Origin: DASVHF01 sp036382695
GTDB taxonomy: Bacteria; Patescibacteriota; Microgenomatia; Woykebacterales; RBG-16-39-9b
Assembly (NCBI GenBank): GCA_036382695.1
Contig: DASVHF010000073.1
Location: 1 to 21,991, forward strand
Reading direction: 5' to 3'
DNA: 21,991 nucleotides
Positions 13,570 to 20,475 of the stretch are shown piece by piece (positions within the stretch are counted from its first letter, which is position 1; every line of letters starts with the position of its first letter). Under the pieces are notes generated by a model. That model worked only from the letters and a program-made list of their open reading frames with translations. It did no database searches and was not told the origin of the DNA. The position numbers were made by a program, and so were the translations under genes.

Positions 13570-13644
13570 GCCGGGATAGCTCAGTGGTAGAGCGTCCGCC
13601 TGAAGAGCGGAGCGTGGGTGGTTCGATTCCGCCTCCCGGCACCA
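13570..13644 (+). tRNA. tRNA-Phe (GAA)
   Basis: GCCGGGA pairs with TCCCGGC; the anticodon loop CTGAAGA gives GAA; CCA is encoded. It starts on the base directly after the CCA of the outer tRNA-Val, so the two must be separated by a single processing event from a shared transcript. Confidence 0.95.
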
Positions 13645-13660
13645 CTATTAATATTATTTA

Positions 13661-14029
13661 ATGAATCACGAGCACAATCATAAGAGCCGGATTGACAGCT
13701 TCAAAGTTGCCCACCAGGGACTTAAACACGCCCTTGTTAGCCAGAAAAATTTCCAAATTCAAGTTGTGATTGGAATTTTAGTTCTATTAGCGGCATGGAT
13801 ACTTAATTTTGGTCGTACAGAATGGCTTATTCTTATCATTACTGTTACTTTGGTTTTGACCGCGGAGCTTCTTAATACGGTGGTTGAAATAGTTGTAGAT
13901 CTTGCTGTAAAAGAAAAACTTCTGCCTGATGCAAAACTTGCCAAAGATGTTTCTGCAGCAGCAGTACTTTTAATTTCTATCTTTGCCGTGGTTGTTGGCT
14001 TAATCCTTTTTATCCCGCATCTGTGGTAA
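13661..14029 (+). CDS. dgkA: Diacylglycerol/undecaprenol kinase, DgkA family
   Basis: 122 residues with three membrane helices (about 31-48, 53-70 and 98-118), as in all members. The catalytic segment AELLNTVVEIVVD carries E69, N72, E76 and D80, and the downstream AKDVSAAAVLL is the conserved start of the last helix. Gram-positive members phosphorylate undecaprenol to recycle the wall lipid carrier, the likely role here given the nearby PAP2 phosphatase. It lies 16 nt after tRNA-Phe and may share that transcript. Its last 30 bp overlap the convergent PAP2 gene. Confidence 0.94.
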   Translation: MNHEHNHKSRIDSFKVAHQGLKHALVSQKNFQIQVVIGILVLLAAWILNFGRTEWLILIITVTLVLTAELLNTVVEIVVDLAVKEKLLPDAKLAKDVSAAAVLLISIFAVVVGLILFIPHLW

Positions 14030-14668
14030 ATGAATAAATCCCAGATACGCAAATATTAACAGCTCCAACAAAGCGAGTCCAAGTAAATAACCAGCGATAA
14101 CGTCAGTTGGCCAATGTACACCTAGATAAACTCGAGAGGAACCAATTAATAAAATTAAGGGGAAAGAAATTATCAGCAAAATCGCTCGCTCAGCTGTCTT
14201 AAGTTTTGGCATCACTAAAGCGTAAAACCCCATCAAGCCAAAAAAAACTGAGTAAAAAATTGCATGGCCGCTAGGAAAACTATAATCAGTAGGCAGCGGA
14301 TACCCGGAGGCTAAATTAAATTCCGGACGAGGCCTGGCGATTAAATTTTTTGCGGCAAAACTTAATGCGGGACCAAGCCAAACTAGAATGGAAAAATAGG
14401 CCTCTTTTTTATAACCCTCAAATAGGAAGCCTAGTGCAAAGACTAGAAAAACTATTAGAGGAAACAAACCATCGCCGAAAGTAGAAACGAAAATCATAGT
14501 TGAAGTTAGAATGGGGAATGAAATGGTTTGAACTTTAGTTGCCAAACTAGTATCTAAATCTATAGTTTTACCGTTTGAAACCAGATAAGTTAAAAGTAAA
14601 AACGAAAATATTAGAACGATAAATACTGCAACATAAAGAAATAACGGAAACTTTGTTTTAAATAACAT
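14000..14668 (-). CDS. PAP2-family membrane phosphatase
   Basis: 222 residues from the ATG at 14668; the open frame extends upstream but without support. About six membrane helices. The three phosphatase motifs are complete: KNLIARPRP (about 107-115), FPSGHA (131-136, with catalytic H135) and SSRVYLGVHWPTDV (177-190, with R179, H185 and D189). Family members remove phosphate from undecaprenyl diphosphate or from phosphatidic acid and related lipids. Its overlap with the undecaprenol kinase gene, tail to tail, points to lipid carrier recycling. A TATACT box with extended TGC is at 14693-14688, 19 nt upstream of the ATG. Confidence 0.92.
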   Translation of the reverse strand: MLFKTKFPLFLYVAVFIVLIFSFLLLTYLVSNGKTIDLDTSLATKVQTISFPILTSTMIFVSTFGDGLFPLIVFLVFALGFLFEGYKKEAYFSILVWLGPALSFAAKNLIARPRPEFNLASGYPLPTDYSFPSGHAIFYSVFFGLMGFYALVMPKLKTAERAILLIISFPLILLIGSSRVYLGVHWPTDVIAGYLLGLALLELLIFAYLGFIHLPQMRDKKD

Positions 14669-14837
14669 GTCGTAAAAATGTAATTTAAGTATAGCAAATT
14701 TGAAGTTTGAAGAATTAGGGATAGGAATACCGTCGCTGGGGAAGCTACACACAATCAGGAACTTCTATCGGAACTACAACACTATAGAAACGATTTCAGG
14801 GCGTAACCAATAAGACCCATAACTTTACCCCATAATC
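14669..14837. other. Intergenic stretch upstream of the PAP2 gene
   Basis: No gene. It contains the PAP2 -10 box (14688-14693) and, at 14735-14764, a 30-bp sequence that recurs with 27 of 30 matches at 16467-16496. Nothing else stands out. Confidence 0.4.
14735..14764. repeat. 30-bp near-repeat, copy 1
   Basis: Starts GCTGGGGAAGCTACACACAA; 27 of 30 bases match 16467-16496. It lies 67 bp upstream of the PAP2 start, as copy 2 lies about 80 bp upstream of the next minus-strand gene. Confidence 0.6.
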
Positions 14838-14866
14838 TTTACATTTCCTTTGATTTTTGCTACACT
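14838..14866 (+). promoter_or_regulatory. Promoter of the atypical cassette
   Basis: TTTACA (14838-14843), 17-bp spacer, TACACT (14861-14866). Unlike most promoters here it precedes a leader of about 60 nt. Confidence 0.65.
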
Positions 14867-14931
14867 TTCCGCACAAAAATAATCGTAAACCCTAAGCTAA
14901 TAATGGCAGGTTGAGTAAAAGGAGCAAGGTC

Positions 14932-14979
14932 ATGGAGCTTACTATCGAGCTTCTACAGAGGTTCGTAGGTGGCCAGTAA
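14932..14979 (+). CDS. Possible 15-residue leader peptide
   Basis: Sixteen codons from ATG to TAA with a good ribosome site (AAAAGGAG, spaced about 8 nt from the ATG). It ends 22 nt before the next gene, which has its own strong site. It could be a regulatory leader or a small gene; the evidence is only the ribosome site and the frame. Confidence 0.35.
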   Translation: MELTIELLQRFVGGQ

Positions 14980-15001
14980 GGAAAGGCAAGGAAGGTAGAG
15001 C

Positions 15002-15241
15002 ATGATACTCACAATCCTAGGGATTGTCATATGTTCCTCAGGAATAATAATGAGCCTGGCAGCCCTTACCGTTGTACGGTCTAGGCTCCAGAAGCTAAGG
15101 GCCGAGCAGGTAGACTACACAAACCTTTCGGATAGGGCAGAGGCCTTCAAGATGGCCGCTGGGGAACTGAGGTTCGCCATAGCGGGCATCATTATCATAG
15201 TGGTTGGGGCGATCGTATTCTACATAGGAGCAGTAACATAG
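15002..15241 (+). CDS. Small protein with two membrane helices
   Basis: 79 residues: an N-terminal helix (about 2-25), a charged amphipathic middle with RSRLQKLRAEQ, and a C-terminal helix (about 57-77), a hairpin across the membrane. A strong ribosome site (AAGGAAGG) stands before the ATG, in contrast to the leaderless-looking genes around it. Base composition is richer in G and C and codon use differs (many CTA, AGG, ATA, GGG and GCC), suggesting recent transfer or another expression regime. It has its own promoter and terminator. No family is recognised; small hairpin membrane proteins include holins and toxins, but nothing supports either. Confidence 0.7.
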   Translation: MILTILGIVICSSGIIMSLAALTVVRSRLQKLRAEQVDYTNLSDRAEAFKMAAGELRFAIAGIIIIVVGAIVFYIGAVT

Positions 15242-15308
15242 GCCAACGAGACAGAGATGCCTTCGCTACTGACCTGTCGAGCAAGGAGAGAGGTATGGGA
15301 TTCTGCCA

Positions 15309-15330
15309 CAGTCTGACCAAAATCAGACTG
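15309..15330 (+). other. Perfect 8-bp hairpin in the cassette 3' region
   Basis: CAGTCTGA pairs with TCAGACTG around CCAAAA, without a T-tract. It lies between the small membrane protein and the terminator. A start-like ATG at 15295 with the ribosome site AAGGAG just before it opens a 42-codon frame across this hairpin and the terminator, which I think is not a gene. Confidence 0.5.
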
Positions 15331-15376
15331 TCCTACCTACTAAACAAATTACTTCGCAGTAGTTTTCTTAGAAGGA

Positions 15377-15406
15377 AAAGCGACCTAACCACTGGTCGTT
15401 TTTCTT
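15377..15406 (+). terminator. Rho-independent terminator of the cassette
   Basis: CGACC (15381-15385) pairs with GGTCG (15394-15398), extended by AAAAG against TTTTT, followed by a T-rich run. It closes the transcript from 14866. Confidence 0.75.
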
Positions 15407-15519
15407 GTTATATCAGTAAATAACGTGGATGGCTCTAGTTGATGATTTTCGAACAGCTAACTGGATAGAAATTACCCCTTACCCAAAGCTTGTGTTTCAA
15501 CAAACCAAGCGATTTTTGT

Positions 15520-16389
15520 CTACTCGTTTTCAACAAGGAAATTATTCAGAATTTTAATATACTTTTTTTGTTCTTCAATAAAGGGTAGATGGGCACTATT
15601 CTCAAAAACTACCATTTCGGCGTTCTTGAATAAAGATTTAAAAAACCTTACTGTTTGAGGTGCGGCTTCATCGTAACGCCCACAAGTTAAAAGTACAGGA
15701 ACAGTAATTTTATCAAGCTTATCTGTAACGTCGTAACCTCTCAAATTACCCGTGCACGTAAATTCTGTAGGTCCCCACATTGTGTTGTAAATTTCCAGAT
15801 TTGCACCCTTATTAGTCTCTTCGACTAGCTTGGGGAAAGGATATACTCTACAATAAAATCTTTTGTAAAATTCAAGCGCCGCTTTTTTGTAATCTTGTGT
15901 GTTTACTAGACCTTTATTCTCGTTCTTTGTAATAGCCTTCTGTAAAGTTGGGGAAAGTTTCTTTTTTAACTTGTTGGCATCATCAACCCATTTATTCACA
16001 CTTAACAACGGCCCTGATAGCACAAGACTTAGAAGTCCTTTTGGCTTCACTGTTGCATACTCCGCAGCAATCAAACTACCCCAAGAATGTCCTAGTAAGT
16101 GAAACGGTTGTAGTCTTATAGATTTCCTGATTGTTTCTATTTCCTCAATAAATCTATCTACCACCCACAGACGAGGGTTTTTTGGCCTATCTGACTTACC
16201 GCACCCTAGCTGGTCGTAAAAAATAAGCGGTCTTTTTTTCGACAAGATCTCTAAGGATTCCAAAGAGTTGTGAGGAAACCCGGGGCCGCCGTGCACCAAG
16301 AGTAGCGGAGGTTTGTCATTTTCCTTACCCGAAATTTTGTACCAAATACGCCCACCTTTAACTTTTACTAAACCTTCATTGGACATCAT
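15520..16389 (-). CDS. Alpha/beta hydrolase, proline iminopeptidase-like (peptidase family S33)
   Basis: 289 residues from the first of two adjacent ATGs. The S33 signature is complete: HGGPG at 33-37 (oxyanion hole), YDQLGCGKSD at 58-67, GHSWG at 100-104 with nucleophile S102, then D240 in CGRYDEAAP and H267 in NSAHLPF. Such enzymes release N-terminal proline from peptides, though many relatives act on other amides or esters. No signal peptide, so cytoplasmic. It is alone on its strand. A TATACT with extended TGA (16404-16396) ends 6 nt before the first ATG, so the message is probably leaderless. Substrate is inferred from family only. Confidence 0.9.
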   Translation of the reverse strand: MMSNEGLVKVKGGRIWYKISGKENDKPPLLLVHGGPGFPHNSLESLEILSKKRPLIFYDQLGCGKSDRPKNPRLWVVDRFIEEIETIRKSIRLQPFHLLGHSWGSLIAAEYATVKPKGLLSLVLSGPLLSVNKWVDDANKLKKKLSPTLQKAITKNENKGLVNTQDYKKAALEFYKRFYCRVYPFPKLVEETNKGANLEIYNTMWGPTEFTCTGNLRGYDVTDKLDKITVPVLLTCGRYDEAAPQTVRFFKSLFKNAEMVVFENSAHLPFIEEQKKYIKILNNFLVENE

Positions 16390-16570
16390 GACGAAAGTAT
16401 ATCAAAAAGTTCGAATTCTAAACGCCCTAAAGAATTATTGGACAAAACTTGAGGCTAAAAAATCTGGCTGGGGAAGTTACACGCAATTAGGAACTTTTAC
16501 CAACAAAAAACTAGTCGATTTTATTCTTAAGAAAAATTATATCACCTGTATAATAGACTTGTGGGTTTGA
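16388..16570 (+). pseudogene. Doubtful 60-codon frame, possibly a gene remnant
   Basis: Starts at an ATG overlapping the divergent hydrolase start and runs 60 codons. It includes the repeated sequence 16467-16496, whose other copy (14735-14764) would encode a similar WGSYTQxGT peptide in a very short frame. This could mean two decayed copies of one gene, or simply non-coding regulatory DNA. No family or ribosome site is seen. Confidence 0.2.
16467..16496. repeat. 30-bp near-repeat, copy 2
   Basis: 27 of 30 bases match 14735-14764. It lies about 80 bp upstream of the minus-strand hydrolase start. Confidence 0.6.
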
Positions 16571-16644
16571 CACATGAGCTGAGATTAAAGATAATAGACA
16601 AAGAGTTAAAAAACCTTAATTTGAAAGGAGGTGCCGACGGGAAT

Positions 16645-16785
16645 ATGTCAACTGCATACTGCGTAAAGTGTAAAGATAAGAAAGAAGTTTCCAATCCAGA
16701 GCAAGTTACCATGAAAAACGGTAGAAAAGCCTTGAAAGGTACTTGTCCAGATTGTGGAACTAAGATGTTTAAGATCGGAGGCTAA
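16645..16785 (+). CDS. DUF5679 zinc-binding protein
   Basis: 46 residues. YCVKCK and CPDCGTK supply four cysteines in a zinc ribbon, with VTMKNGRKALKG between them, the DUF5679 pattern. The function of the family is unknown; nucleic-acid binding is a guess. A consensus ribosome site AAAGGAGGTG (16624-16633) lies 13 nt before this ATG, rather far, but no other start fits the conserved N-terminus. A TATAAT (16549-16554) is upstream and a terminator follows, so it is a single-gene unit. Confidence 0.85.
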   Translation: MSTAYCVKCKDKKEVSNPEQVTMKNGRKALKGTCPDCGTKMFKIGG

Positions 16786-16817
16786 GACCTTCGATTTAAT
16801 ATTTAAATAGAAGAGAA

Positions 16818-16844
16818 GCGACGCAGAAATGTGTTGTTTTTCTT
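16818..16844 (+). terminator. Rho-independent terminator after the DUF5679 gene
   Basis: GCGACGCA and TGTGTTGT pair along 8 positions with G-U wobbles around a GAAA tetraloop, followed directly by TTTTTCTT. Confidence 0.7.
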
Positions 16845-16926
16845 GTTATAATTAGGACATAACGTGTTGTTTATCTCTAAAAGTTCCATGTCCTATTCGG
16901 AGAGAAAATAGTGTATAGTTATATCT

Positions 16927-17046
16927 ATGGCAAAAAGAGCTACAGGAGTAGGAAAAGGAAAGAAATCTCATTCAAAAAAGACCAAGAAAAGGCTTGCAAT
17001 AAAGCTTGAAATGTTAGCCAAAAAGGCTAGCAAACGGCATAAATAG
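16927..17046 (+). CDS. Small, very basic protein
   Basis: 39 residues, more than a third of them Lys or Arg, with a glycine/lysine-rich N-terminus (MAKRATGVGKGKKSHSKK) and a short helix LAIKLEMLAKKASK. No acidic stretch and no membrane part. Composition suggests RNA or DNA binding, for example a ribosome or nucleoid component, but no family is recognised. TATAGT at 16914-16919 ends 7 nt before the ATG, again a leaderless arrangement. Confidence 0.6.
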   Translation: MAKRATGVGKGKKSHSKKTKKRLAIKLEMLAKKASKRHK

Positions 17047-17067
17047 ATTTAAGTCATAATGCAAAGG

Positions 17068-17141
17068 TGGCTGGGGAACCAGGATTCGAACCTGGACTAA
17101 CGGCTTCAAAGGCCGCTGTGCTACCATTACACAATTCCCCA
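17068..17141 (-). tRNA. tRNA-Gln (TTG)
   Basis: The acceptor begins with U1 paired to A72, typical of tRNA-Gln; the anticodon loop CTTTGAA gives TTG; the discriminator is G and CCA is encoded. Confidence 0.94.
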
Positions 17142-17142
17142 A

Positions 17143-17217
<75 letters not shown>

Positions 17218-17224
17218 TCTCGCA

Positions 17225-17521
17225 TCAGTTCACAGCGAGTTCACTGCGAGCTGCTCGACGTAAACTGTTATTTACCCAACCCGAATTATTTACTAAGATC
17301 AGCTTTTTCTTTCTAGACCAACCTTTAATTTCTCTTTCTCTCTTGGCTGCATCTATTTTATCGTTACATTTCTCAAAATAAACCAACTTAACAGGCAGTT
17401 TACTCCTCGTGTATTTACTCGCTCCCTTAAAATGCTCTTTAATACGTTTATTTAAATTCCAAGTTATTCCCGTGTATAAAGAACCGTCCTTGCATTCCAA
17501 AATATATACATAATAACTCAT
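17225..17521 (-). CDS. GIY-YIG nuclease domain protein (UPF0213-like)
   Basis: 98 residues. The GIY-YIG core is at the start: YYVYILECKDGSLYTGIT (YVYIL and YTGIT strands), NLNKRIKEHFKG with the catalytic arginine helix, YTRSKLPVKLVYFE, and the glutamate in AAKREREIKGW. Single-domain members like YhbQ are small DNA endonucleases of unclear role. The last 15-20 residues (NNSLRRAARSELAVN) look like run-on into a short repetitive sequence just before tRNA-Pro, so the original stop may have been lost. It lies 1 nt beyond two tandem 33-bp repeats and may be read from the tRNA-Leu promoter. Confidence 0.9.
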   Translation of the reverse strand: MSYYVYILECKDGSLYTGITWNLNKRIKEHFKGASKYTRSKLPVKLVYFEKCNDKIDAAKREREIKGWSRKKKLILVNNSGWVNNSLRRAARSELAVN

Positions 17522-17522
17522 T

Positions 17523-17588
17523 TGTTTACATTGAGCCTGAACGCATCAGGCGAAATGTTTACACTGAGGCTGATTACATCAGCCGAAG
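17523..17588 (-). repeat. Two tandem 33-bp repeats with covarying stems
   Basis: The units are 17523-17555 and 17556-17588. Each carries a hairpin, GCCTGA/TCAGGC in one and GGCTGA/TCAGCC in the other, so the differing base pair changed on both sides. The second unit ends exactly where the CCA of tRNA-Leu (CAG) is encoded. On the minus strand the repeats directly follow that tRNA. Confidence 0.8.
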
Positions 17589-17674
17589 TGGTGCCGCGGG
17601 GGAGATTTGAACTCCCACAGCCTTGCGGCTACTACGCTCTGAACGTAGCGCGTCTGCCATTCCGCCACCGCGGC
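17589..17674 (-). tRNA. tRNA-Leu (CAG)
   Basis: GCCGCGG pairs with CCGCGGC; anticodon stem CTACG/CGTAG with loop TTCAGAG giving CAG; long variable arm; CCA encoded. It is the first gene behind the promoter at 17690-17718. Confidence 0.95.
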
Positions 17675-17689
17675 ATATTTTTCCCATAA

Positions 17690-17718
17690 ATTTTACCAAA
17701 TAATAAACGTAAATTCAA
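17690..17718 (-). promoter_or_regulatory. Promoter of tRNA-Leu (CAG)
   Basis: On the minus strand, TTGAAT (17718-17713), 17-bp spacer, TAAAAT (17695-17690) with extended TGG. Confidence 0.75.
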
Positions 17719-17744
17719 TTTAATGAGGGTTTGGCTATCCGACT

Positions 17745-17850
17745 AGTCCGCTTCACGTCCTACGACAACTCAGTGGACCAAGGGTTTTCACCCTTGGCTC
17801 GGGAGCAGGGATAAGTATGCTGCGCATCCTGCGACCACTTCGTGGACTAC
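17745..17850. repeat. Cluster of palindromic repeats
   Basis: On the minus strand two related units occur, each starting GTCCAC and followed by a GTCG(T/C)AGGA element. Between them is a perfect 7-bp hairpin, CCAAGGG (17778-17784) with CCCTTGG (17791-17797). Twenty bases at 17830-17849 recur exactly, inverted, at 21795-21814. There is no gene in this gap. Confidence 0.7.
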
Positions 17851-17861
17851 GAACCCCAATA

Positions 17862-17935
17862 TGGCTGCCGGGCTAGGATTCGAACCTAGATAGCGGGATC
17901 CAGAGTCCCGCGTCCTACCGTTAGACGACCCGGCA
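17862..17935 (-). tRNA. tRNA-Gln (CTG)
   Basis: Acceptor TGCCGGG pairs with CCCGGCA (U1-A72); anticodon loop CTCTGGA gives CTG; discriminator G, CCA encoded. Confidence 0.94.
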
Positions 17936-18007
17936 ATGCTTGCGGTATGGCGTGCCTTGCACGATGTAATCTTGCGATTATGATATTATACAACAAAGGC
18001 TTGTATT

Positions 18008-19204
18008 ATGGCTAAGACTCAAGTAGTAAAAACCATCCTTAGTAGCATATTTAAACCTAAAAACGAAACTGCTCTGGAACCAGTTGATGAGCTAAAAAGC
18101 CTGCTGGAACAGTATTTTTCGCTCAGAGTTTTTCCGGTGAATTCCGGCCGAAGCGCAATTTATTTAATTTTAAAAGCAGCAAAGATCGGTAAGGGAAGCG
18201 AGGTAATCATCCAGGCCTACACCTGCAACGCAGTACCAAACCCAATTCTTTGGACTCACGCAAAACCAATTTACGCTGATATTGTTCCAGAAACGTTGAA
18301 TGTAGATCCTAATGACGTAGAAAAGAAGATTACAAGTAAAACCAAGGCTATAGTTATCCAACACACGTTTGGCCGTCCTGGACCAATACAGGAGCTTTTA
18401 GAGATAGCCAAAAGGCATAACATACTTTTAATTGAAGATTGCGCACACTGCCTCGGAGCTAAGTATAAAGGAAAAAAACTAGGCACGTTTGGTGACGGGG
18501 CAATTTTATCGTTTGGACGGGAAAAAGTAATTTCTTCTCTTGCTGGTGGTGCAATAATCGTCCGCAACGAAAAACTGTTAAAACCAACCATCAACCTCGC
18601 CTCCCAACTCAGACCAATACCTTTAAAACGAATATCGCAGGAATTTCTAAATTTTTTTACCTGGCGTCTGCTTCTTAGGAAAATTTACTTTAGCGGTACC
18701 GGTCTTAAGTTTATAAAACAGCTTAACAAACACGATTTTTTCAATGTTGTGACTGCTCAGAAAGAAAAAATAGGTGAAAAACCTGCCTGGTATCCATCTG
18801 CAATGCCGAATGTTCTAGCACAAATCGCACTAGAGGAATGTGAGGAACTTGAAAAATATAACAAAGCTCGCCGAGAAATTGCTGAGTTTTATTTAAACAA
18901 TATTAAAAATCCAGATTTTAAATTGCTTCCAGATCACGAAGGAATTTATCTTCGCTTTGTTGCTTTACACAAAGAAGCGAACGGAGTATATGCACAGGCA
19001 CGAAAAAGGAGGTTTTGGTTTGGAAATTGGTACAATACTCCAGTTTATCCGAAAGGGGTAGATGAGAAAAAGCTTGGTTACGAGCGTGGCTCCTGCCCAA
19101 AAGCAGAAAAGTGCGCGGAAGAAACAATCAACTTACCTAATTTTTTGGGTATGAACCTTGACCAAGCACAAGAAATAGTCGATTTTGTTAATAACTTTCA
19201 TTAA
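18008..19204 (+). CDS. DegT/DnrJ/EryC1/StrS family PLP-dependent aminotransferase
   Basis: 398 residues. Markers in order: VNSGRSAIYLIL (cofactor phosphate site), GSEVIIQAYTCNAVPNPI, HTFGRPGPI, LIEDCAHCLGA (the Asp that pairs with the PLP ring), GDGAILSFGREKVISS with the presumed Schiff-base lysine K173, and LAGGAIIV. Enzymes of this group transfer an amino group to keto-sugars, giving amino sugars for polysaccharides or glycoconjugates. The usual SFHxxK is changed to SFGREK, and the helix before it is unusual, so the substrate may be different. Its neighbour downstream is a FemAB-like gene with a 28-nt gap, so the two probably work in envelope synthesis. Confidence 0.9.
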   Translation: MAKTQVVKTILSSIFKPKNETALEPVDELKSLLEQYFSLRVFPVNSGRSAIYLILKAAKIGKGSEVIIQAYTCNAVPNPILWTHAKPIYADIVPETLNVDPNDVEKKITSKTKAIVIQHTFGRPGPIQELLEIAKRHNILLIEDCAHCLGAKYKGKKLGTFGDGAILSFGREKVISSLAGGAIIVRNEKLLKPTINLASQLRPIPLKRISQEFLNFFTWRLLLRKIYFSGTGLKFIKQLNKHDFFNVVTAQKEKIGEKPAWYPSAMPNVLAQIALEECEELEKYNKARREIAEFYLNNIKNPDFKLLPDHEGIYLRFVALHKEANGVYAQARKRRFWFGNWYNTPVYPKGVDEKKLGYERGSCPKAEKCAEETINLPNFLGMNLDQAQEIVDFVNNFH

Positions 19205-19232
19205 GAATTTTCGATTTTAAATTTATAAACTT

Positions 19233-20279
19233 ATGGGAAAATATGAAATTAGAGAAATCAACGACAAGGAAGTATGGGAGCAGTTTTCTTTAGGTTCAAG
19301 TCCTAACACGTTCTTGCAGTCATGGAACTGGGGAGAATTCAACGTTGCTTTAGGAAGAAAAATCTGGAGATTGGGGATTTATTCAGGCAATAAACTGGAA
19401 GGAATCTGTTTAGCAACTAGTCACAAAACTAGGTTGGGGAATTATATCTATTGCCCTCGCGGCCCTATTTTGAATTGGAAAGATAAATCCCCATTTAAGA
19501 TTTTAGTTGAAGAACTTAAAAAAATTGCAGGGGAAGAAAACTCTCTATTCATAAAGCTTGACCCTTTACTTGAAGACACGAACGAAAATAGAAATATTTT
19601 TAAAACCCTAGGTTTCAAACCAGCGGTTACGTTCGTACAGGTAGAAGATGCGTGGCTCCTGCCGCTTGACAAAACTGAGGATGAGTTGCTTGCCGGTATG
19701 CGTAAAACCACAAGATATTTAGTCCGCCACGAACCAATGCAGGGAGTAGAAATCGAAGTTTCTTCTGAGATTAAGGATGCTAAAAGATTCGTTGATCTGC
19801 TTTACTCAACAGCGTCTAGAAAAGGATTTACCAATCATCCAAAAGACTACTACGTCAAACAATTCGAAATATTGTCAAAAGACAACCAACAAAAACTTTT
19901 CATTGCTAAAAAAAGAGGCCAAATATTTTCAATGGCGATGATTGCATTTTATGGTGAGATGGGCTATTACCTCCACGCTGCTTCGAACCCAAAACAAGCA
20001 CAATCAGTTGGTTACGCCCTACAATGGGAAGCTATAAAGGAAGCGAGGAGGCGAGGTTGTAAATATTACAATTTTTGGGGGGTAGTGAAGGACAAAAATT
20101 TTCACCCAGACCACCCTTGGTATGGATTCAGTCTATTTAAACGGGGGTTTGGAGGCTTTAAACATTCTTATATTAGGGCACAAGATTACCCACTAAACAC
20201 TAAATATTACGCTTACAGAGCCGCTGAGAGGCTCAGAAGACTATACCGAAGGATAAGACTAGGGTATTGGGAAGATTAA
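19233..20279 (+). CDS. FemAB-like peptidoglycan bridge / GNAT-fold transferase
   Basis: 348 residues. Two GNAT-like halves: an N-terminal one with NTFLQSWNWGEF and YIYCPRGPIL, and a C-terminal one with TRYLVRHEPM, LYSTASRKGF, the segment YYLHAASNPKQAQSVGYALQWEAIKEARRRGCKYYNFWG and HPWYGFSLFKRGFGG. These are the family landmarks. FemAB proteins transfer amino acids from aminoacyl-tRNA to the stem peptide of lipid II; many Gram-positive members use Gly-tRNA. A tRNA-Gly locus starts 27 nt after the stop codon, which may be chance. No membrane segment, so it acts at the cytoplasmic face. Confidence 0.9.
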   Translation: MGKYEIREINDKEVWEQFSLGSSPNTFLQSWNWGEFNVALGRKIWRLGIYSGNKLEGICLATSHKTRLGNYIYCPRGPILNWKDKSPFKILVEELKKIAGEENSLFIKLDPLLEDTNENRNIFKTLGFKPAVTFVQVEDAWLLPLDKTEDELLAGMRKTTRYLVRHEPMQGVEIEVSSEIKDAKRFVDLLYSTASRKGFTNHPKDYYVKQFEILSKDNQQKLFIAKKRGQIFSMAMIAFYGEMGYYLHAASNPKQAQSVGYALQWEAIKEARRRGCKYYNFWGVVKDKNFHPDHPWYGFSLFKRGFGGFKHSYIRAQDYPLNTKYYAYRAAERLRRLYRRIRLGYWED

Positions 20280-20294
20280 TAATTATGTTATAAT
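20267..20294 (+). promoter_or_regulatory. Promoter of the nested tRNA-Gly locus
   Basis: TTGGGA (20267-20272), 16-bp spacer, TATAAT (20289-20294). It overlaps the end of the FemAB-like gene. The outer tRNA-like 5' end is 11 nt after the -10 box. Confidence 0.6.
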
Positions 20295-20355
20295 ATGCAC
20301 GATTTGTGAGTGTAGATGAAGCGTTAGAGTGTCTCCTTGCCAAGGAGAAGGTTGC

Positions 20356-20458
20356 CCCGCAAACAAAAGCCTGCGCGAGTAGTTCAGTGGTAGAACGCTT
20401 CCTTGCCAAGGAAGAGGCCGGGGGTTCAAGTCCCCTCTCGCGCTCCAGATTTTGCGGG
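20356..20458. repeat. 8-bp inverted repeat bracketing the inner tRNA-Gly
   Basis: CCCGCAAA (20356-20363) and TTTGCGGG (20451-20458) are exact reverse complements, with 9 and 3 nt between them and the inner tRNA. Confidence 0.85.
20373..20447 (+). tRNA. tRNA-Gly (GCC), inner gene of a nested pair
   Basis: GCGCGAG pairs with CTCGCGC; D-arm GTTC/GAAC; anticodon loop TTGCCAA gives GCC; T-arm GGGGG/TTCAAGT/CCCCT; discriminator T, encoded CCA. It has the same anticodon as the outer copy. Confidence 0.94.
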
Positions 20459-20475
20459 TCCACCCGCTCCAAAAT

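Larger units (their letters stand above)
20306..20471 (+). pseudogene. Outer tRNA-Gly-like sequence enclosing a complete tRNA-Gly
   Basis: The 5' strand GTGAGTG (20306-20312) pairs with CACCCGC (20461-20467) in six of seven positions (one G-U), followed by T and CCA. An anticodon arm TCTCC/TTGCCAA/GGAGA (20332-20348) with anticodon GCC is perfect, but the D-arm is degenerate. The T-loop is gone: the T-stem region continues as CCCGCAAA (20356-20363) paired with TTTGCGGG (20451-20458), and a full tRNA-Gly lies inside. It cannot be a normal tRNA, yet the acceptor, the anticodon arm and CCA are kept. Confidence 0.7.

Noticed and set aside
15295..15423. 42-codon frame with a good ribosome site
   Set aside because: It runs through the 8-bp hairpin and the terminator, and the sequence resembles no protein.
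17523..17588. CRISPR array
   Set aside because: Only two units, directly adjacent without spacers, and no cas genes.
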